The position numbers and the translations under genes are program-made. A stretch of DNA of 39,084 bases from Rhodobium orientis (GTDB lineage Bacteria; Pseudomonadota; Alphaproteobacteria; Rhizobiales; Rhodobiaceae), in assembly GCF_003258835.1 (NCBI RefSeq), contig NZ_NPEV01000051.1, forward strand, positions 1 through 39,084, written 5' to 3'. The notes beneath the pieces were generated by a model that saw nothing but the letters and a program-made list of their open reading frames with translations, did not search any database and had not been told where the DNA came from. Of the stretch, positions 22,011 through 30,259 are shown in pieces. Each line of letters starts with the position of its first letter. Position 1 is the stretch's first letter.

Positions 22011-23744
22011 TCAGTAGGACACAAGAAGTGCGTTCGAATCCATGTCGAAGCGCGGCGTCACGCCGAGCATCGGCGCGATCCGGCGGATGACGGCGGCGAC
22101 CGTCGGCGCCGCGTTGAGGCCGGCGGTGGCGGAATACTGCCCCTCCTCCGGCTTCGGTTCGTCGATAACGATGAGGACCACATATTGCGGATCGTCGATC
22201 GGGAAGGCCGAAAGGAACGAGTTGAACCGCTTGTTGCCCACATAGCGGCCGTTGACGATCTTTTCCGCCGTGCCGGTCTTGCCGCCGACCCGGTAACCCG
22301 GCACTTCCGCGCGCCGGCCCGAACCGCGCTCACAGTTGAGCCGGAAGAGGTAGCGCATCTGGTCGCTGGTCTTCGGCGAGACCACCTGCTTTGCCAACCC
22401 GTCGGCCTCTTCCCGGCTGCGCGGCACGAAGCTCGGCGGGATCAGCTTGCCGCCGTTCATGAGCGCCGCCGCGGCCACCGCCGTGTGCATCGGCGTCACG
22501 CCGATGCCGTGGCCGAAGGCGATGGTCATGGAGGTCAGCTCGTCCCATTTCGGCGGCAGCATCGGCCGCGCCATTTCCGGAAGTTGACCCGGCAGCTTGT
22601 CGGTCATGCCGATCTTGGAAAAGAACGCCTTCTGGCCCGGAACGCCCACGGCCTGCGCCATCTTGGCGCTGCCGATATTGGACGAATAGATGAAGATCTC
22701 CGGCACGGTCAGCACGCGGTGCTTGCCGTGGAAATCGGTGATGGTGTTGCCGCGCACGCGCAGCGGCTTCGACGCATCGAAACTGTCGTCGATGCTGATC
22801 CGGTCGGTATCGAGCGCCATCGCCGTGTTGAACGACTTGAAGACGGAACCCATCTCGAAGACGCCGGCGGTCGCCCGGTTGAGCCGGTCCGGCTGCAGCG
22901 CCAGCGCCGGATCGTTCGGATCGTAATCGGGCAGCGACGACATGCCGAGCACCTCGCCGGTGTGGACATCGAGCACGATGCCGACGGCCGCGACCGCCTT
23001 GTAGCGGTCCATCGCCTTGGTGAGTTCGTCGCGCACCACGTGCTGGACGCGCAAATCGAGCGACAGCGGCACCGGCTCCAGCGAGCGCTCCTTGTTGGCA
23101 AAGCCGAACGCCTGCAGGTCGGCAAGGCCCTCGCCGTCGACGAATTTCTCCATCCCGGCGATGCCCTCGTTGTCGATATTGACATGGCCGAGGAAATGGC
23201 TCGCCGTCGGCCCGCCCGGATAGAACCGCCGGTTCTCGTCGACGAAGCCGATGCCGGGTAGGCCGAGATTGTGGATCCTGCGCTTCTGGTCCGGCGTGAT
23301 CTCCCGCTTCAGCCAGACGAAGCCGGCATCGCTGGCCAGATAATTGCGGGTCTGCGGCGTATTGAGCGACGGCATCACCGAGGACAGAAGCTCGATCGCC
23401 TCATCGACGTCGAGGATGCGCCGCGGCTCGGCATAGAGCGAGGCGGTGCGGATATCGGTCGCCAGGATCTCGCCATTGCGGTCGACGAGGTCCGGCCGCG
23501 CCGCGGACACCGAATCCGCCGCCGTCAGCCGGGCGATCGTCGGTGCGTCGGTGGTGAAGCCGAGGACCACGAGCCGGCCGGCGATCAGCACATAGGCGAG
23601 CGCGAAGACGACCATGGTGAACAGAATACGGTCGCGCGGATTGGACGACGCGAACAGCGGCTTTTCTTCCCGTTGCCCCTTCTTGGGCGCCGGGTCGCCG
23701 TCGTGAACGCGCATCAATCCGGCGCGGAGCTGCAAACGGGCCAT
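22011..23744 (-). CDS. ftsI: Septal peptidoglycan transpeptidase FtsI (PBP3)
   Basis: Class B penicillin-binding protein that cross-links septal wall. From ATG 23744 (one-base TGATG overlap with the ftsL stop) it has 577 residues, normal for rhizobial FtsI. It has a short cytoplasmic tail, one membrane segment at about 40-62 (ILFTMVVFALAYVLIAGRLVV), a pedestal domain with RPDLVDRNGEILATD, then the transpeptidase domain. The catalytic triad motifs are SVFK with nucleophile Ser300 (FEMGSVFKSF), SSN in FIYSSNIGSAKMA, and KTGTAEKI. The longer frame to 23942 is ftsL in another frame. Confidence 0.96.
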   Translation of the reverse strand: MARLQLRAGLMRVHDGDPAPKKGQREEKPLFASSNPRDRILFTMVVFALAYVLIAGRLVVLGFTTDAPTIARLTAADSVSAARPDLVDRNGEILATDIRTASLYAEPRRILDVDEAIELLSSVMPSLNTPQTRNYLASDAGFVWLKREITPDQKRRIHNLGLPGIGFVDENRRFYPGGPTASHFLGHVNIDNEGIAGMEKFVDGEGLADLQAFGFANKERSLEPVPLSLDLRVQHVVRDELTKAMDRYKAVAAVGIVLDVHTGEVLGMSSLPDYDPNDPALALQPDRLNRATAGVFEMGSVFKSFNTAMALDTDRISIDDSFDASKPLRVRGNTITDFHGKHRVLTVPEIFIYSSNIGSAKMAQAVGVPGQKAFFSKIGMTDKLPGQLPEMARPMLPPKWDELTSMTIAFGHGIGVTPMHTAVAAAALMNGGKLIPPSFVPRSREEADGLAKQVVSPKTSDQMRYLFRLNCERGSGRRAEVPGYRVGGKTGTAEKIVNGRYVGNKRFNSFLSAFPIDDPQYVVLIVIDEPKPEEGQYSATAGLNAAPTVAAVIRRIAPMLGVTPRFDMDSNALLVSY

Positions 23745-24103
23745 CAGCGCACCGTCGCGGTGCCGGCTTCGGCATAACCGCCGAGCACCGAGGGTTTCTG
23801 GTAGGGCGTCAGGTCGACCGGGCGCAGCGGCAGATCGTCGATGCTGACCACCTGCTCCGGGGAGACCGTGTCGAGCTTCAGGTAGTCGTGGTAGCGCTCG
23901 ACCAGTTCCTGGATGCGTGCCGGCTGTTCCAGAAGGCTCCATTCGGCCTTCAGGTGCTGGATCGCGTTCTTTTCTTCCTCGATCTTCTGGCGCAGCTGGG
24001 CGACCCGTTCGGCCGCCAGCTCCGTGTCGTATTTGCGGTCATAGACCGCCGCCGCCGTGACGATCATGGCGACGAGGAGACCGATGTTGAAATAACGCGT
24101 CAT
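23744..24103 (-). CDS. ftsL: Cell division protein FtsL
   Basis: Small bitopic divisome protein that works with FtsQ and FtsB. I start at ATG 24103 (119 aa) because AAAGGA lies 6 bases before it; a TTG at 24118 in the same frame would add five residues. It has one membrane segment near the N-terminus (YFNIGLLVAMIVTAAAVY) followed by a coiled coil (about 25-70, AAERVAQLRQKIEEEKNAI). Sequence conservation of FtsL is low, so position between rsmH and ftsI is part of the evidence. Confidence 0.9.
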   Translation of the reverse strand: MTRYFNIGLLVAMIVTAAAVYDRKYDTELAAERVAQLRQKIEEEKNAIQHLKAEWSLLEQPARIQELVERYHDYLKLDTVSPEQVVSIDDLPLRPVDLTPYQKPSVLGGYAEAGTATVR

Positions 24104-24114
24104 CGAACGTCCTT

Positions 24115-25137
24115 TCAAAACGCCGGGTCGGGCAGGTTCGGCAGGCCGAACTCCGCCCGATCGAGTTCGAATACCGGCGCCTCGGTGCGAAGCGCCGCCC
24201 GCAGCCGTGCCGAACGCGCGCGCGGATTGGCAGCGACCTCGCCGGCATCGGCCTCGATTGGCTTGCGGGAAAGCAGCGAAAAGGTCGGCTCCGGCCCCGG
24301 GCCGGCCTCCGGCAGGTGCCGCGATCCGGCCGGCTTCGGGCGGGCGCGGGCATTGAGGAACCGCTTGACGATGCGGTCTTCCAGGCTGTGGAAGGCGACG
24401 ACGACGAGCCGTCCGCCGGCCTTGAGCACCCGCTCCGCGGCAAAGAGCGCGGACACCAGCTCTTCCAGCTCGCGATTGACGTAGATGCGCAAGGCCTGAA
24501 AGGTCCGTGTCGCCGGATGGATCTTGTCGCCGGGCCGCTTGCCGATGGCCCGCTCCACGATGTCGGCAAGGGTCGCGGTGCGGGTGATCGGCGCCTCCTT
24601 GCGGGCCCGTTCGATGGCGCCGGCAACCGTGCGCGCCTTCCGCTCCTCGCCGAGGATGCCGATGATGCGGGTAAGGTCGGTCACCGCCGCTCCGTTGACG
24701 ACGTCGGCCGCGCTCGGCCCCGCCTGCTCCATGCGCATGTCGAGCGGCCCGTCGGCGCGGAAGGAAAAGCCGCGCTCTGCCTCGTCGAGCTGCATGGACG
24801 AAACGCCCACATCGAGGACGACACCGTCGACGGCCTCAAAACCGCAGGCGGCGGCATGGCGGTCGAGCGCACCGAACCGGCCTTCGACGAGGTTCAACCG
24901 TCCGGAGGATGCCGCAACGAGGTCCTGCCCCCCGGCAATGGCGCTCGGGTCCCGGTCGATGCCGATAACGGTCGCCCCGGCATCCAGAAGCGCCCTGCTG
25001 TAGCCGCCAGCGCCGAATGTGCCGTCGACGATGACGGCGCCGGGCCTGACGGCCAGCGCGTCCATCACCGGGCCGAGAAGAACGGGGATGTGGCGGGCCG
25101 GTCCGCCAGCAACACCCATCGTGCTGCGGCCCGCCAT
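24115..25137 (-). CDS. rsmH: 16S rRNA (cytosine1402-N4)-methyltransferase RsmH (MraW)
   Basis: S-adenosylmethionine-dependent enzyme that methylates C1402 of 16S rRNA. From ATG 25137 (TGATG overlap with the mraZ stop) it has 340 residues. The start [13 protein letters not shown] and the SAM loop [15 protein letters not shown] are typical. Further in are [26 protein letters not shown], and the C-terminal [20 protein letters not shown]. The frame to 25794 is mraZ and leader in another frame. Confidence 0.96.
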   Translation of the reverse strand: MAGRSTMGVAGGPARHIPVLLGPVMDALAVRPGAVIVDGTFGAGGYSRALLDAGATVIGIDRDPSAIAGGQDLVAASSGRLNLVEGRFGALDRHAAACGFEAVDGVVLDVGVSSMQLDEAERGFSFRADGPLDMRMEQAGPSAADVVNGAAVTDLTRIIGILGEERKARTVAGAIERARKEAPITRTATLADIVERAIGKRPGDKIHPATRTFQALRIYVNRELEELVSALFAAERVLKAGGRLVVVAFHSLEDRIVKRFLNARARPKPAGSRHLPEAGPGPEPTFSLLSRKPIEADAGEVAANPRARSARLRAALRTEAPVFELDRAEFGLPNLPDPAF

Positions 25138-25613
25138 CAGGTATGCCCCCCGCCGTCCGGTCCGGACGAAGGTGCGCCGGCACCGCGGCGCAACGACTGG
25201 ACGCGGCGCAACGCTTCGGCGCGGTGTTCCGCAAAGCGTTCCGGCGTCCAGATCTGGAATTTGAAGCCCTGGCCGACGAACGTCACCTGGGCGTCGATCC
25301 CGGCGGCCTCCTTCAGCGTATCGGTCAGGCTGATGCGCCCGTCCGCATCGATCCGGAGCTGCTCGGAAAGGCCCAGCAGCGCCGTGGAAAGGTAATTGTG
25401 GTCGAAGGACAAGGGCTCGAATTGCGCAATGTGGCGATCGAGCGTTTCGCGCAGCGCATTGCCGCCGGCATCGATCGTCCCAAGGTCGGGCACGGCAATG
25501 CAGAACAGGCCGTCGTAGCCGTCGCGCGCCAGCTCGGCACGAAACGGTGCCGGAACCGAGACGCGCCCCTTGGCGTCGATCCTGTTCGTGAAATGCCCGA
25601 CGAAACCCGACAT
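25137..25613 (-). CDS. mraZ: Transcriptional regulator MraZ
   Basis: First gene of the dcw cluster; in studied bacteria MraZ is a ring-shaped DNA-binding protein that controls the mraZ promoter. 158 residues with two SpoVT-AbrB-type repeats, each with the DxxGR signature: DAKGRVSVP near the N-terminus and DADGRISL in the second half. ATG 25613 has GAGGAA upstream. About 165 bp of leader separate it from the promoter predicted at 25785-25813, where four matching MraZ boxes lie, which suggests autoregulation. Confidence 0.96.
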   Translation of the reverse strand: MSGFVGHFTNRIDAKGRVSVPAPFRAELARDGYDGLFCIAVPDLGTIDAGGNALRETLDRHIAQFEPLSFDHNYLSTALLGLSEQLRIDADGRISLTDTLKEAAGIDAQVTFVGQGFKFQIWTPERFAEHRAEALRRVQSLRRGAGAPSSGPDGGGHT

Positions 25614-25773
25614 GCGGTTCCTCTATCACGCCAACCCGAACCCCATGCCCGCGGGCGCCGCCCCCTGAAGATGCAAATGCGCCATCGCAAGAACGCAACA
25701 AACCGGCGCACCGCCGCGGCAGCGGCGAGGTCTCGACGGGGTGGGAAACACCCCGATCTCCAAGTAGTGCGGA

Positions 25774-25808
25774 TGGGACAATCTGGGATATCATGGAGTC
25801 CTATGGGC
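25774..25808 (+). promoter_or_regulatory. Four MraZ boxes (TGGGN repeats, 10-bp period)
   Basis: Read on the plus strand: TGGGA at 25774, TGGGA at 25784, TGGAG at 25794 and TGGGC at 25804, each separated by exactly 5 bases. TGGGN-N5 direct repeats are the described MraZ operator in E. coli. The array sits exactly on the predicted -35 to -10 interval of the mraZ promoter. The third box has one mismatch. The spacing is observed; binding is inferred. Confidence 0.8.
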
Positions 25809-25813
25809 GTCAA
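25785..25813 (-). promoter_or_regulatory. Predicted mraZ (dcw) promoter
   Basis: On the minus strand, TTGACG (25808-25813) and TATCCC (25785-25790) are separated by 17 bp. The -35 is near consensus; the -10 matches weakly but fits GC-rich alphaproteobacteria. Transcription would start near 25778 and give a leader of about 165 nt to the mraZ ATG. Overlap with the MraZ boxes supports the assignment. Confidence 0.65.
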
Positions 25814-25929
25814 CGGATTCCAGACCAATAAAGGCGGCCTAAGCCGCGCCGGGCGATTAAAACCCCGGTAAGATTAACAGGAGGTTTTTCATGCGCCCGA
25901 GGCGCGAAAACTGGCGAAAAATGGGGAAA

Positions 25930-26330
25930 AAGAAATGCCAGCCGGCCTGTAAGCCGGGTTCTGTACGGCGGCCGGCCGGAGCCCGCCGCGTGACGGTTAT
26001 TCATCTGGGACGCCCGTTACCGGACGCCTCGCGCGACCAACCCGAACGACCGGCCCGGAAACGGGGCCTGGCGTTGCCGCCGCGTCGTTCCTATTCGGTC
26101 TTGCTCCCGGTGGGGTTTACCATGCCGCTGCCGTTGCCGGCAGCGCGGTGGGCTCTTGCCCCACCCTTTCACCCTTACCGCGCGGCGCGCGGCGGTTTGC
26201 TTTCTGTGGCACTTTCCCTGGGGTCGCCCCCGCCGGGCGTTACCCGGCACCGTGTTTCCGTGGAGCCCGGACTTTCCTCCCCGGCGGCCGTTGCCGGCGC
26301 GCCGCAGCAACCGTCCGGCCGACTGGCGGT
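25930..26330 (-). ncRNA. rnpB: RNase P RNA (bacterial type A)
   Basis: Catalytic RNA that matures tRNA 5' ends. Read on the minus strand, the 5' part has the conserved GGGGAGGAAAGTCCGGGCTCC and later CAGGGAAAGTGCCACAGA. The 3' part ends with GAACCCGGCTTACAGGCC. The two ends pair as helix P1: GCCAGTCGGCC (26317-26327) with GGCCGGCTGGC (25937-25947), 11 pairs including one G-U. P1 is followed by ATTTCTTTTTCC, which should serve as terminator. Boundaries are good to a few bases. It lies between the mraZ promoter and a divergent accessory region and has its own promoter. Confidence 0.95.
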
Positions 26331-26333
26331 CCC

Positions 26334-26362
26334 GATAAAGGGATAATCGGACAAAAGGTCAA
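26334..26362 (-). promoter_or_regulatory. Predicted rnpB promoter
   Basis: On the minus strand, TTGACC (26357-26362), a 17-bp spacer and TTTATC (26334-26339). The expected start, about 7 bases downstream of the -10, coincides with the first base of helix P1 of the RNase P RNA, which supports both calls. The -35 overlaps the last codon of the small ORF 26359-26580. Confidence 0.75.
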
Positions 26363-26580
26363 GCGCTGCCGTCCGTCGGCACGATTTTCCGGGGCTGCCG
26401 CCGGTCGCGTTCCAGGCCGCATGCGACGCCATCGCGCCGCCGGCCATCGCGCTCGAAGATGCTGCGGACAAGCGCGCGCAGGTCGCGCGGAAGGTCGTGG
26501 AACGCCCGGCTGCGCAGCGCCCGGCCGCGCCTCAGGGCCGCATCCATTTCGATGTCCTTGCGGAAAGGGCGGTGCGTCAT
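26359..26580 (-). CDS. Small basic protein, function unknown
   Basis: A 73-residue ORF from ATG 26580 with GGAGGA 8 bases upstream. The N-terminal MTHRPFRKDIEMDAALRRGR followed by ALRSRAFHDL has the look of short alphaproteobacterial proteins with a 'DI...R.LRS.A' helix (DUF1127/RSP_7527-like, from memory). The second half is Arg-rich and may be poorly folded. It is divergent from the LysR gene across 103 bp. Its stop codon overlaps the -35 of rnpB, so read-through could add to rnpB transcription. Coding status rests on the ribosome-binding site and the N-terminal pattern. Confidence 0.5.
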   Translation of the reverse strand: MTHRPFRKDIEMDAALRRGRALRSRAFHDLPRDLRALVRSIFERDGRRRDGVACGLERDRRQPRKIVPTDGSA

Positions 26581-26683
26581 CGGGGGATCCTCCATCCGGC
26601 AGACAACCTGGACGCAAGGATACTTCCAATGATAATTCACTAATGGATGATCCAGGCAAAAGATTTGTGAGCTCAGCGCACGA

Positions 26684-27610
26684 ATGTCCCAGGAAATGTC
26701 CGTCTTCGTCGCCGCAGCGGAGCGCGGCAGCTTCACCGGTGCCGCCCGGGAGGCCGGCCTCACCCCGTCGGCCGTCTCGCGGCTGATCGCCCGGCTGGAG
26801 GATCGTCTGGGCACGCGGCTCATCCACCGCACGACCCGCCGGCTGGCGCTGACGCCGGCCGGCGAGGTCTACCTGCTGCGCGCCAGGCGCATCCTTGCCG
26901 ACATCGCAGAGGCGGAGGCCGACATCGCCGCCCGCGGCATCGCCCCGCGCGGACCGCTGCGCATCAATGCCGGCGCCGCCTTCGCCAACTACCAGCTCAT
27001 GCCGGCCCTGCCGGAATTCCTCACCCGCTATCCCGAGATCGAACCGGACATCGCCATCACCGACCGCGTCGTCGACCTCCTTGCCGCCAACGCCGACGTC
27101 GCCATCCGCACCGGGCGGGTCGTCGACCCCGCCCTCGTCATGCGCAAGATCTGCGACCTCCACCGCGTCATCTGTGCGGCCCCGGACTATCTTCAGCGCC
27201 GCGGCACGCCGCGCCGGCCGGAAGACCTTGCCGCCCACGACTGCCTCACCCTCGTCGACGCCCCGGCCCTTACCGCATGGCCGTTCCGCATCGACGGCGC
27301 GACGCACCGGATTACCGCGAAAAGCCGCATCCGCCTCGACAATGCCGAGGCCTTGTTGCGGCTCGGGCGGGCCGGCGCCGGCATCTTCCGCTCCGCCGAC
27401 ATGCTGGTCGGCGACGACATCCGCAACGGCACCCTGGTGCCGCTCCTCACCGACTGCCACCACGACGAGCCGGCGCCGCTCAGCGCCGTCTATCCCGAAG
27501 GCCGCCACCGCTCGCCCGCCGTGCGCGCCTTCATCGATTTCGTCGTGGAGAAATTCGCCCACCGGCCCTGGCGCATCGCCGGCTGCGGACCGGCGGACAC
27601 AAACGCCTAA
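26684..27610 (+). CDS. LysR-family transcriptional regulator
   Basis: 308 residues. An N-terminal winged helix-turn-helix (MSVFVAAAERGSFTGAAREA followed by GLTPSAVSRLIARLEDRLG) is joined by TRRLALTPAGEVYL to an effector-binding domain of periplasmic-binding-protein type. ATG 26684 has a weak ribosome-binding site; a second ATG at 26696 is possible. The divergent 73-aa gene is its only plausible neighbour target. The 103-bp gap contains TGGATgATCCA (26644-26654), a short symmetric site. Its stop codon overlaps that of the convergent MocR gene. Effector unknown. Confidence 0.92.
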   Translation: MSQEMSVFVAAAERGSFTGAAREAGLTPSAVSRLIARLEDRLGTRLIHRTTRRLALTPAGEVYLLRARRILADIAEAEADIAARGIAPRGPLRINAGAAFANYQLMPALPEFLTRYPEIEPDIAITDRVVDLLAANADVAIRTGRVVDPALVMRKICDLHRVICAAPDYLQRRGTPRRPEDLAAHDCLTLVDAPALTAWPFRIDGATHRITAKSRIRLDNAEALLRLGRAGAGIFRSADMLVGDDIRNGTLVPLLTDCHHDEPAPLSAVYPEGRHRSPAVRAFIDFVVEKFAHRPWRIAGCGPADTNA

Positions 27611-29073
27611 AGCCCGATCTCCCGGCAAACCGCAGCGATGGTCGCAACGCCTGCGGCAATCTCCGCCTCGTCGGGGATGGCGAAGCCGAGCGCCAGCCCG
27701 GCCCGGCCGGGCCCGCGATAAAGGCTGGCGAGCGGCGTGCAGTCGATGCCGCGCGCCGCGAGCCTTGCCGCGAACGCCCGGTCGTCGACGGACGGATCGC
27801 GGAAGAAGACGGCAAGCTGCATGCCCCCGTCCGGCACCGGATCGGGCACGAGTTGCGGACAGCGCGCCGCCAGTTGCTCCACCAGAAAATCCCGCCGCCG
27901 GCGGTAGATAGCGCCGACCCGGCGGATATGGGCGCGGAAATGACCCTCGTCGAGGAATTTTGCCAGCGCCGCCTGGACGACCGCGGCAGGCACCTGGCCG
28001 GTATTGCGCAGCGCCATGCGGAACGGCGTCACCAGCGGCTTCGGCAGCACCAGGAAGGCGACCCGGATCGACGGCATCATGGTCTTGGCGAAGGTGCCGA
28101 GATAGATGACGCGCCCGGCGCCCTCCAGCCCGTCGAGCCCGGCAAGCGCCGGGATCGGCCGGCTGCGGTAGTGGAACTCGCTGTCGTAGTCGTCTTCCAC
28201 GATATGGGCCCCCGCCGTTCGGGCGAAGTCCAGAATGGCGAGGCGGCGCTCCAGGCTCAGCGTCGCGCCAAGCGGATACTGGTGCGACGGCGTCAGATAG
28301 ATGAGCTTCGGCAACGCGCCGCGATAGCCGCCGAGGTCGACGCCATCGACATCCACCGGGAGATCAGCGATCTCGGCCCCGGCGCCCAGAAGCGCGACCA
28401 GCGCGCCCTTGTAGCCCGGGTCCTCCAGCCCGGCGACGTCGCCCGGATCGATCAGCATGCGGGCGCAAAGGTCGAGCGCGCCCTGCGCGGACGACACCAC
28501 CAGCACCTGACTTGGGTCGGCGACGACACCCCTTGTCTCGGCCAGATGCCGCGCGACTGCCGCCTGTAGCACCGGCAGACCACAGAAATGGCCATAGCCG
28601 CAATATTGCGGTTCGATGGACCTTGCAGCCGACCTCAGGAGCCGACCCCAGAGATCGTGGGGAAAGAGCCGCACATCCGGTACGCCGGGGCGGAACGCCC
28701 GCCCGCCCGGCCGCTCCGAGCGGTCGATGGACGCAAGCACCCGGCCGCGCGCCGAAAGGCCCGGTTCCGGGTCCCCGCTCGCCGGCGCCGGGCGCTCCGG
28801 CACGGCAAGGCCGCGCGTCGTTGCGGCAACGAACGTCCCGGCCCCGGTGCGCGATTGCAGATAGCCCTCGATGCCGAGCTGCTCGAACGCGGCGAGCACG
28901 GTGTTGCGCGAAACGCCGAGGTCGCCGGCAAGTCTGCGCGACGACGGCAGCCGCGCCCCGGCGGGCAGCGTCGTGTCGACGATGGCGTCGCGGATCTGCC
29001 GGCAGATCTGCAGCGGCAGGGCCTCCGCGCCATCGGCCTCAAGCGAAATCAGCCCCGCAACGGGAAAGGTCAT
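27607..29073 (-). CDS. MocR-type regulator: GntR HTH fused to PLP-dependent aminotransferase fold
   Basis: 488 residues. N-terminal GntR winged helix: ICRQIRDAIVDTTLPAGARL, then SSRRLAGDLGVSRNTVLAAF and a GYLQSRTGAGTFV wing. From about residue 110 a class I aminotransferase domain follows, with VVSSAQGALDLCARML, IVEDDYDSEFHY and the PLP lysine in YLGTFAKTMMPSIRVAFLV. MocR proteins sense PLP or PLP adducts and usually control a neighbouring gene. ATG 29073 has GGAG upstream. It is divergent from the EamA transporter across 78 bp with a perfect inverted repeat. Target and effector are not known from the sequence. Confidence 0.95.
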   Translation of the reverse strand: MTFPVAGLISLEADGAEALPLQICRQIRDAIVDTTLPAGARLPSSRRLAGDLGVSRNTVLAAFEQLGIEGYLQSRTGAGTFVAATTRGLAVPERPAPASGDPEPGLSARGRVLASIDRSERPGGRAFRPGVPDVRLFPHDLWGRLLRSAARSIEPQYCGYGHFCGLPVLQAAVARHLAETRGVVADPSQVLVVSSAQGALDLCARMLIDPGDVAGLEDPGYKGALVALLGAGAEIADLPVDVDGVDLGGYRGALPKLIYLTPSHQYPLGATLSLERRLAILDFARTAGAHIVEDDYDSEFHYRSRPIPALAGLDGLEGAGRVIYLGTFAKTMMPSIRVAFLVLPKPLVTPFRMALRNTGQVPAAVVQAALAKFLDEGHFRAHIRRVGAIYRRRRDFLVEQLAARCPQLVPDPVPDGGMQLAVFFRDPSVDDRAFAARLAARGIDCTPLASLYRGPGRAGLALGFAIPDEAEIAAGVATIAAVCREIGL

Positions 29074-29091
29074 GGCAAGGAACTCCGGCTC

Positions 29092-29140
29092 GATTGGCCC
29101 TAATCTATTCTATCGAATGGACCTTTGCATAGGGCCAATC
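29092..29140. promoter_or_regulatory. Likely MocR operator between the regulator and the EamA gene
   Basis: GATTGGCCCTA (29092-29102) and TAGGGCCAATC (29130-29140) form a perfect 11-bp inverted repeat with 27 bp between. A third, related half-site AATGGACCT (29116-29124) lies between them and is a direct repeat of ATTGGCCCT (7 of 9 matches, 23 bp apart). Direct plus inverted half-sites of this kind are known for MocR regulators. The right half abuts the EamA ribosome-binding site GGAGGG. Symmetry observed; regulator assignment inferred. Confidence 0.75.
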
Positions 29141-29151
29141 GGAGGGAATTT

Positions 29152-30216
29152 ATGGGCCTTTCGAAAGCGGCGGGCGCCCCCGCCCATCTCGGAGACCGAG
29201 CCGCCATGTCCAAGACCGTCCGGCCCATGCGCACCGCCCCGCTCGTCGATGGGGGTCATACCGCCACCGGCGTCGGCGTCGGGATCGCCCTTGCCTTTGC
29301 CTGCCTTGCCATCCTCGGCGTCATGCCGGTGATCTCCAACAGCCGGCCGGCCGGGTTTGACGCCCTCAGCTTTGCCGTCTTCCTGTCCCTCTGGCAGGTC
29401 GTCGTGGTGCTGCCGCTGGTCGTCGGCGAACTTATCGCCGGCCGGCCCGGCATCTTCGCCGCCTCCCTCGGCAGGCAGCAGCGCAACCGGACCATCGCCA
29501 CCATCATCGGCACCGGCGCAATGTTCGGCCTCTCCACCTTGCTTTACGTGCTGACGGCGGAGCGGTCCGGCGCCGTCGCGATGGCGCTCGCCATCCAGGC
29601 CTATCCGCTGTTCGCCATGCTCTGGGAACGGATCTTCCTTCACCGCGGGAAAAGCCTTGCCGAACTCGTCTTCACTGCCCTCCTCATCGGCGCGCTCGTC
29701 TATCTCGCCACCAGCGGCACCTGGCGGATTGCCGGCCTTTCCCTGTGGTTTCTGCTGGCCGTCGCCATCCCCTTCCTGTGGAGCGTCGCCCACGTCATCA
29801 TCAAGGAAGAGATTGGCGCCACGCCAATCTCGCCGCTGCAGATCACCTTCTTTCGCGTCGCCGTATCGGCTGTCTTCCTCGCCGCGATCATGCTCGCGGC
29901 CGACGGCCCCGGTCGCCTCCTCGACGATGCCCTCAACGGCCCCTACCAGGAGGTCGCCGCCCTGATGGGGGCGGTCTACGGACTGGAACTCGTCCTCTGG
30001 TTCTACGCCGTGCGGACGATCGACGTGTCGCTGGCAAGTTCCATCACCGTACCGGCGCCGGCGCTCACCATGGTGCTGGCCGTGCTCTTCCTCGGCGAAA
30101 CCATAAAGGCCTACCAGGTCGCCGCCATGGCGATCGTCTTCATCGCCATCTACGGGCTCCTGATCGCCGGCAACCGCCGGCGCCGGCGGGAGGCCTCTGC
30201 CCGGACGCCTGACTGA
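29152..30216 (+). CDS. EamA/DMT-family membrane transporter
   Basis: Ten-helix drug/metabolite transporter type, inner membrane, substrate unknown. 354 residues from ATG 29152, which has GGAGGG 5 bases upstream; an ORF start further upstream at 29125 lacks this. There are two EamA halves. The first runs from GVGIALAFACLAILGVMPVI through the LYVLTAERSGAVAMALAIQA stretch. The second runs from IAGLSLWFLLAVAIPFLWSV to the C-terminal ITVPAPALTMVLAVLFLGET and an Arg-rich tail. The N-terminal 45 residues are non-hydrophobic. Divergent from the MocR gene with shared operator, so probably its target. Confidence 0.92.
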   Translation: MGLSKAAGAPAHLGDRAAMSKTVRPMRTAPLVDGGHTATGVGVGIALAFACLAILGVMPVISNSRPAGFDALSFAVFLSLWQVVVVLPLVVGELIAGRPGIFAASLGRQQRNRTIATIIGTGAMFGLSTLLYVLTAERSGAVAMALAIQAYPLFAMLWERIFLHRGKSLAELVFTALLIGALVYLATSGTWRIAGLSLWFLLAVAIPFLWSVAHVIIKEEIGATPISPLQITFFRVAVSAVFLAAIMLAADGPGRLLDDALNGPYQEVAALMGAVYGLELVLWFYAVRTIDVSLASSITVPAPALTMVLAVLFLGETIKAYQVAAMAIVFIAIYGLLIAGNRRRRREASARTPD

Positions 30217-30259
30217 AGCCAGCCCTCTCGGCTCTCGGCAGATGCGCTCGCGCGCCGCC

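Noticed and set aside
20517-23261. Plus-strand ORF of 914 aa
   Set aside because: Antisense to murE and ftsI, both of which show complete motifs.
25891-26346. Plus-strand ORF of 151 aa with an AGGAGG-like site before its ATG
   Set aside because: It runs antisense through the RNase P RNA, whose conserved elements and P1 pairing are clear. The peptide has no family character.
26644-26654. TGGATgATCCA as LysR operator
   Set aside because: Short symmetry that can arise by chance. It lacks a clear T-N11-A context, so it is mentioned only in the LysR entry.
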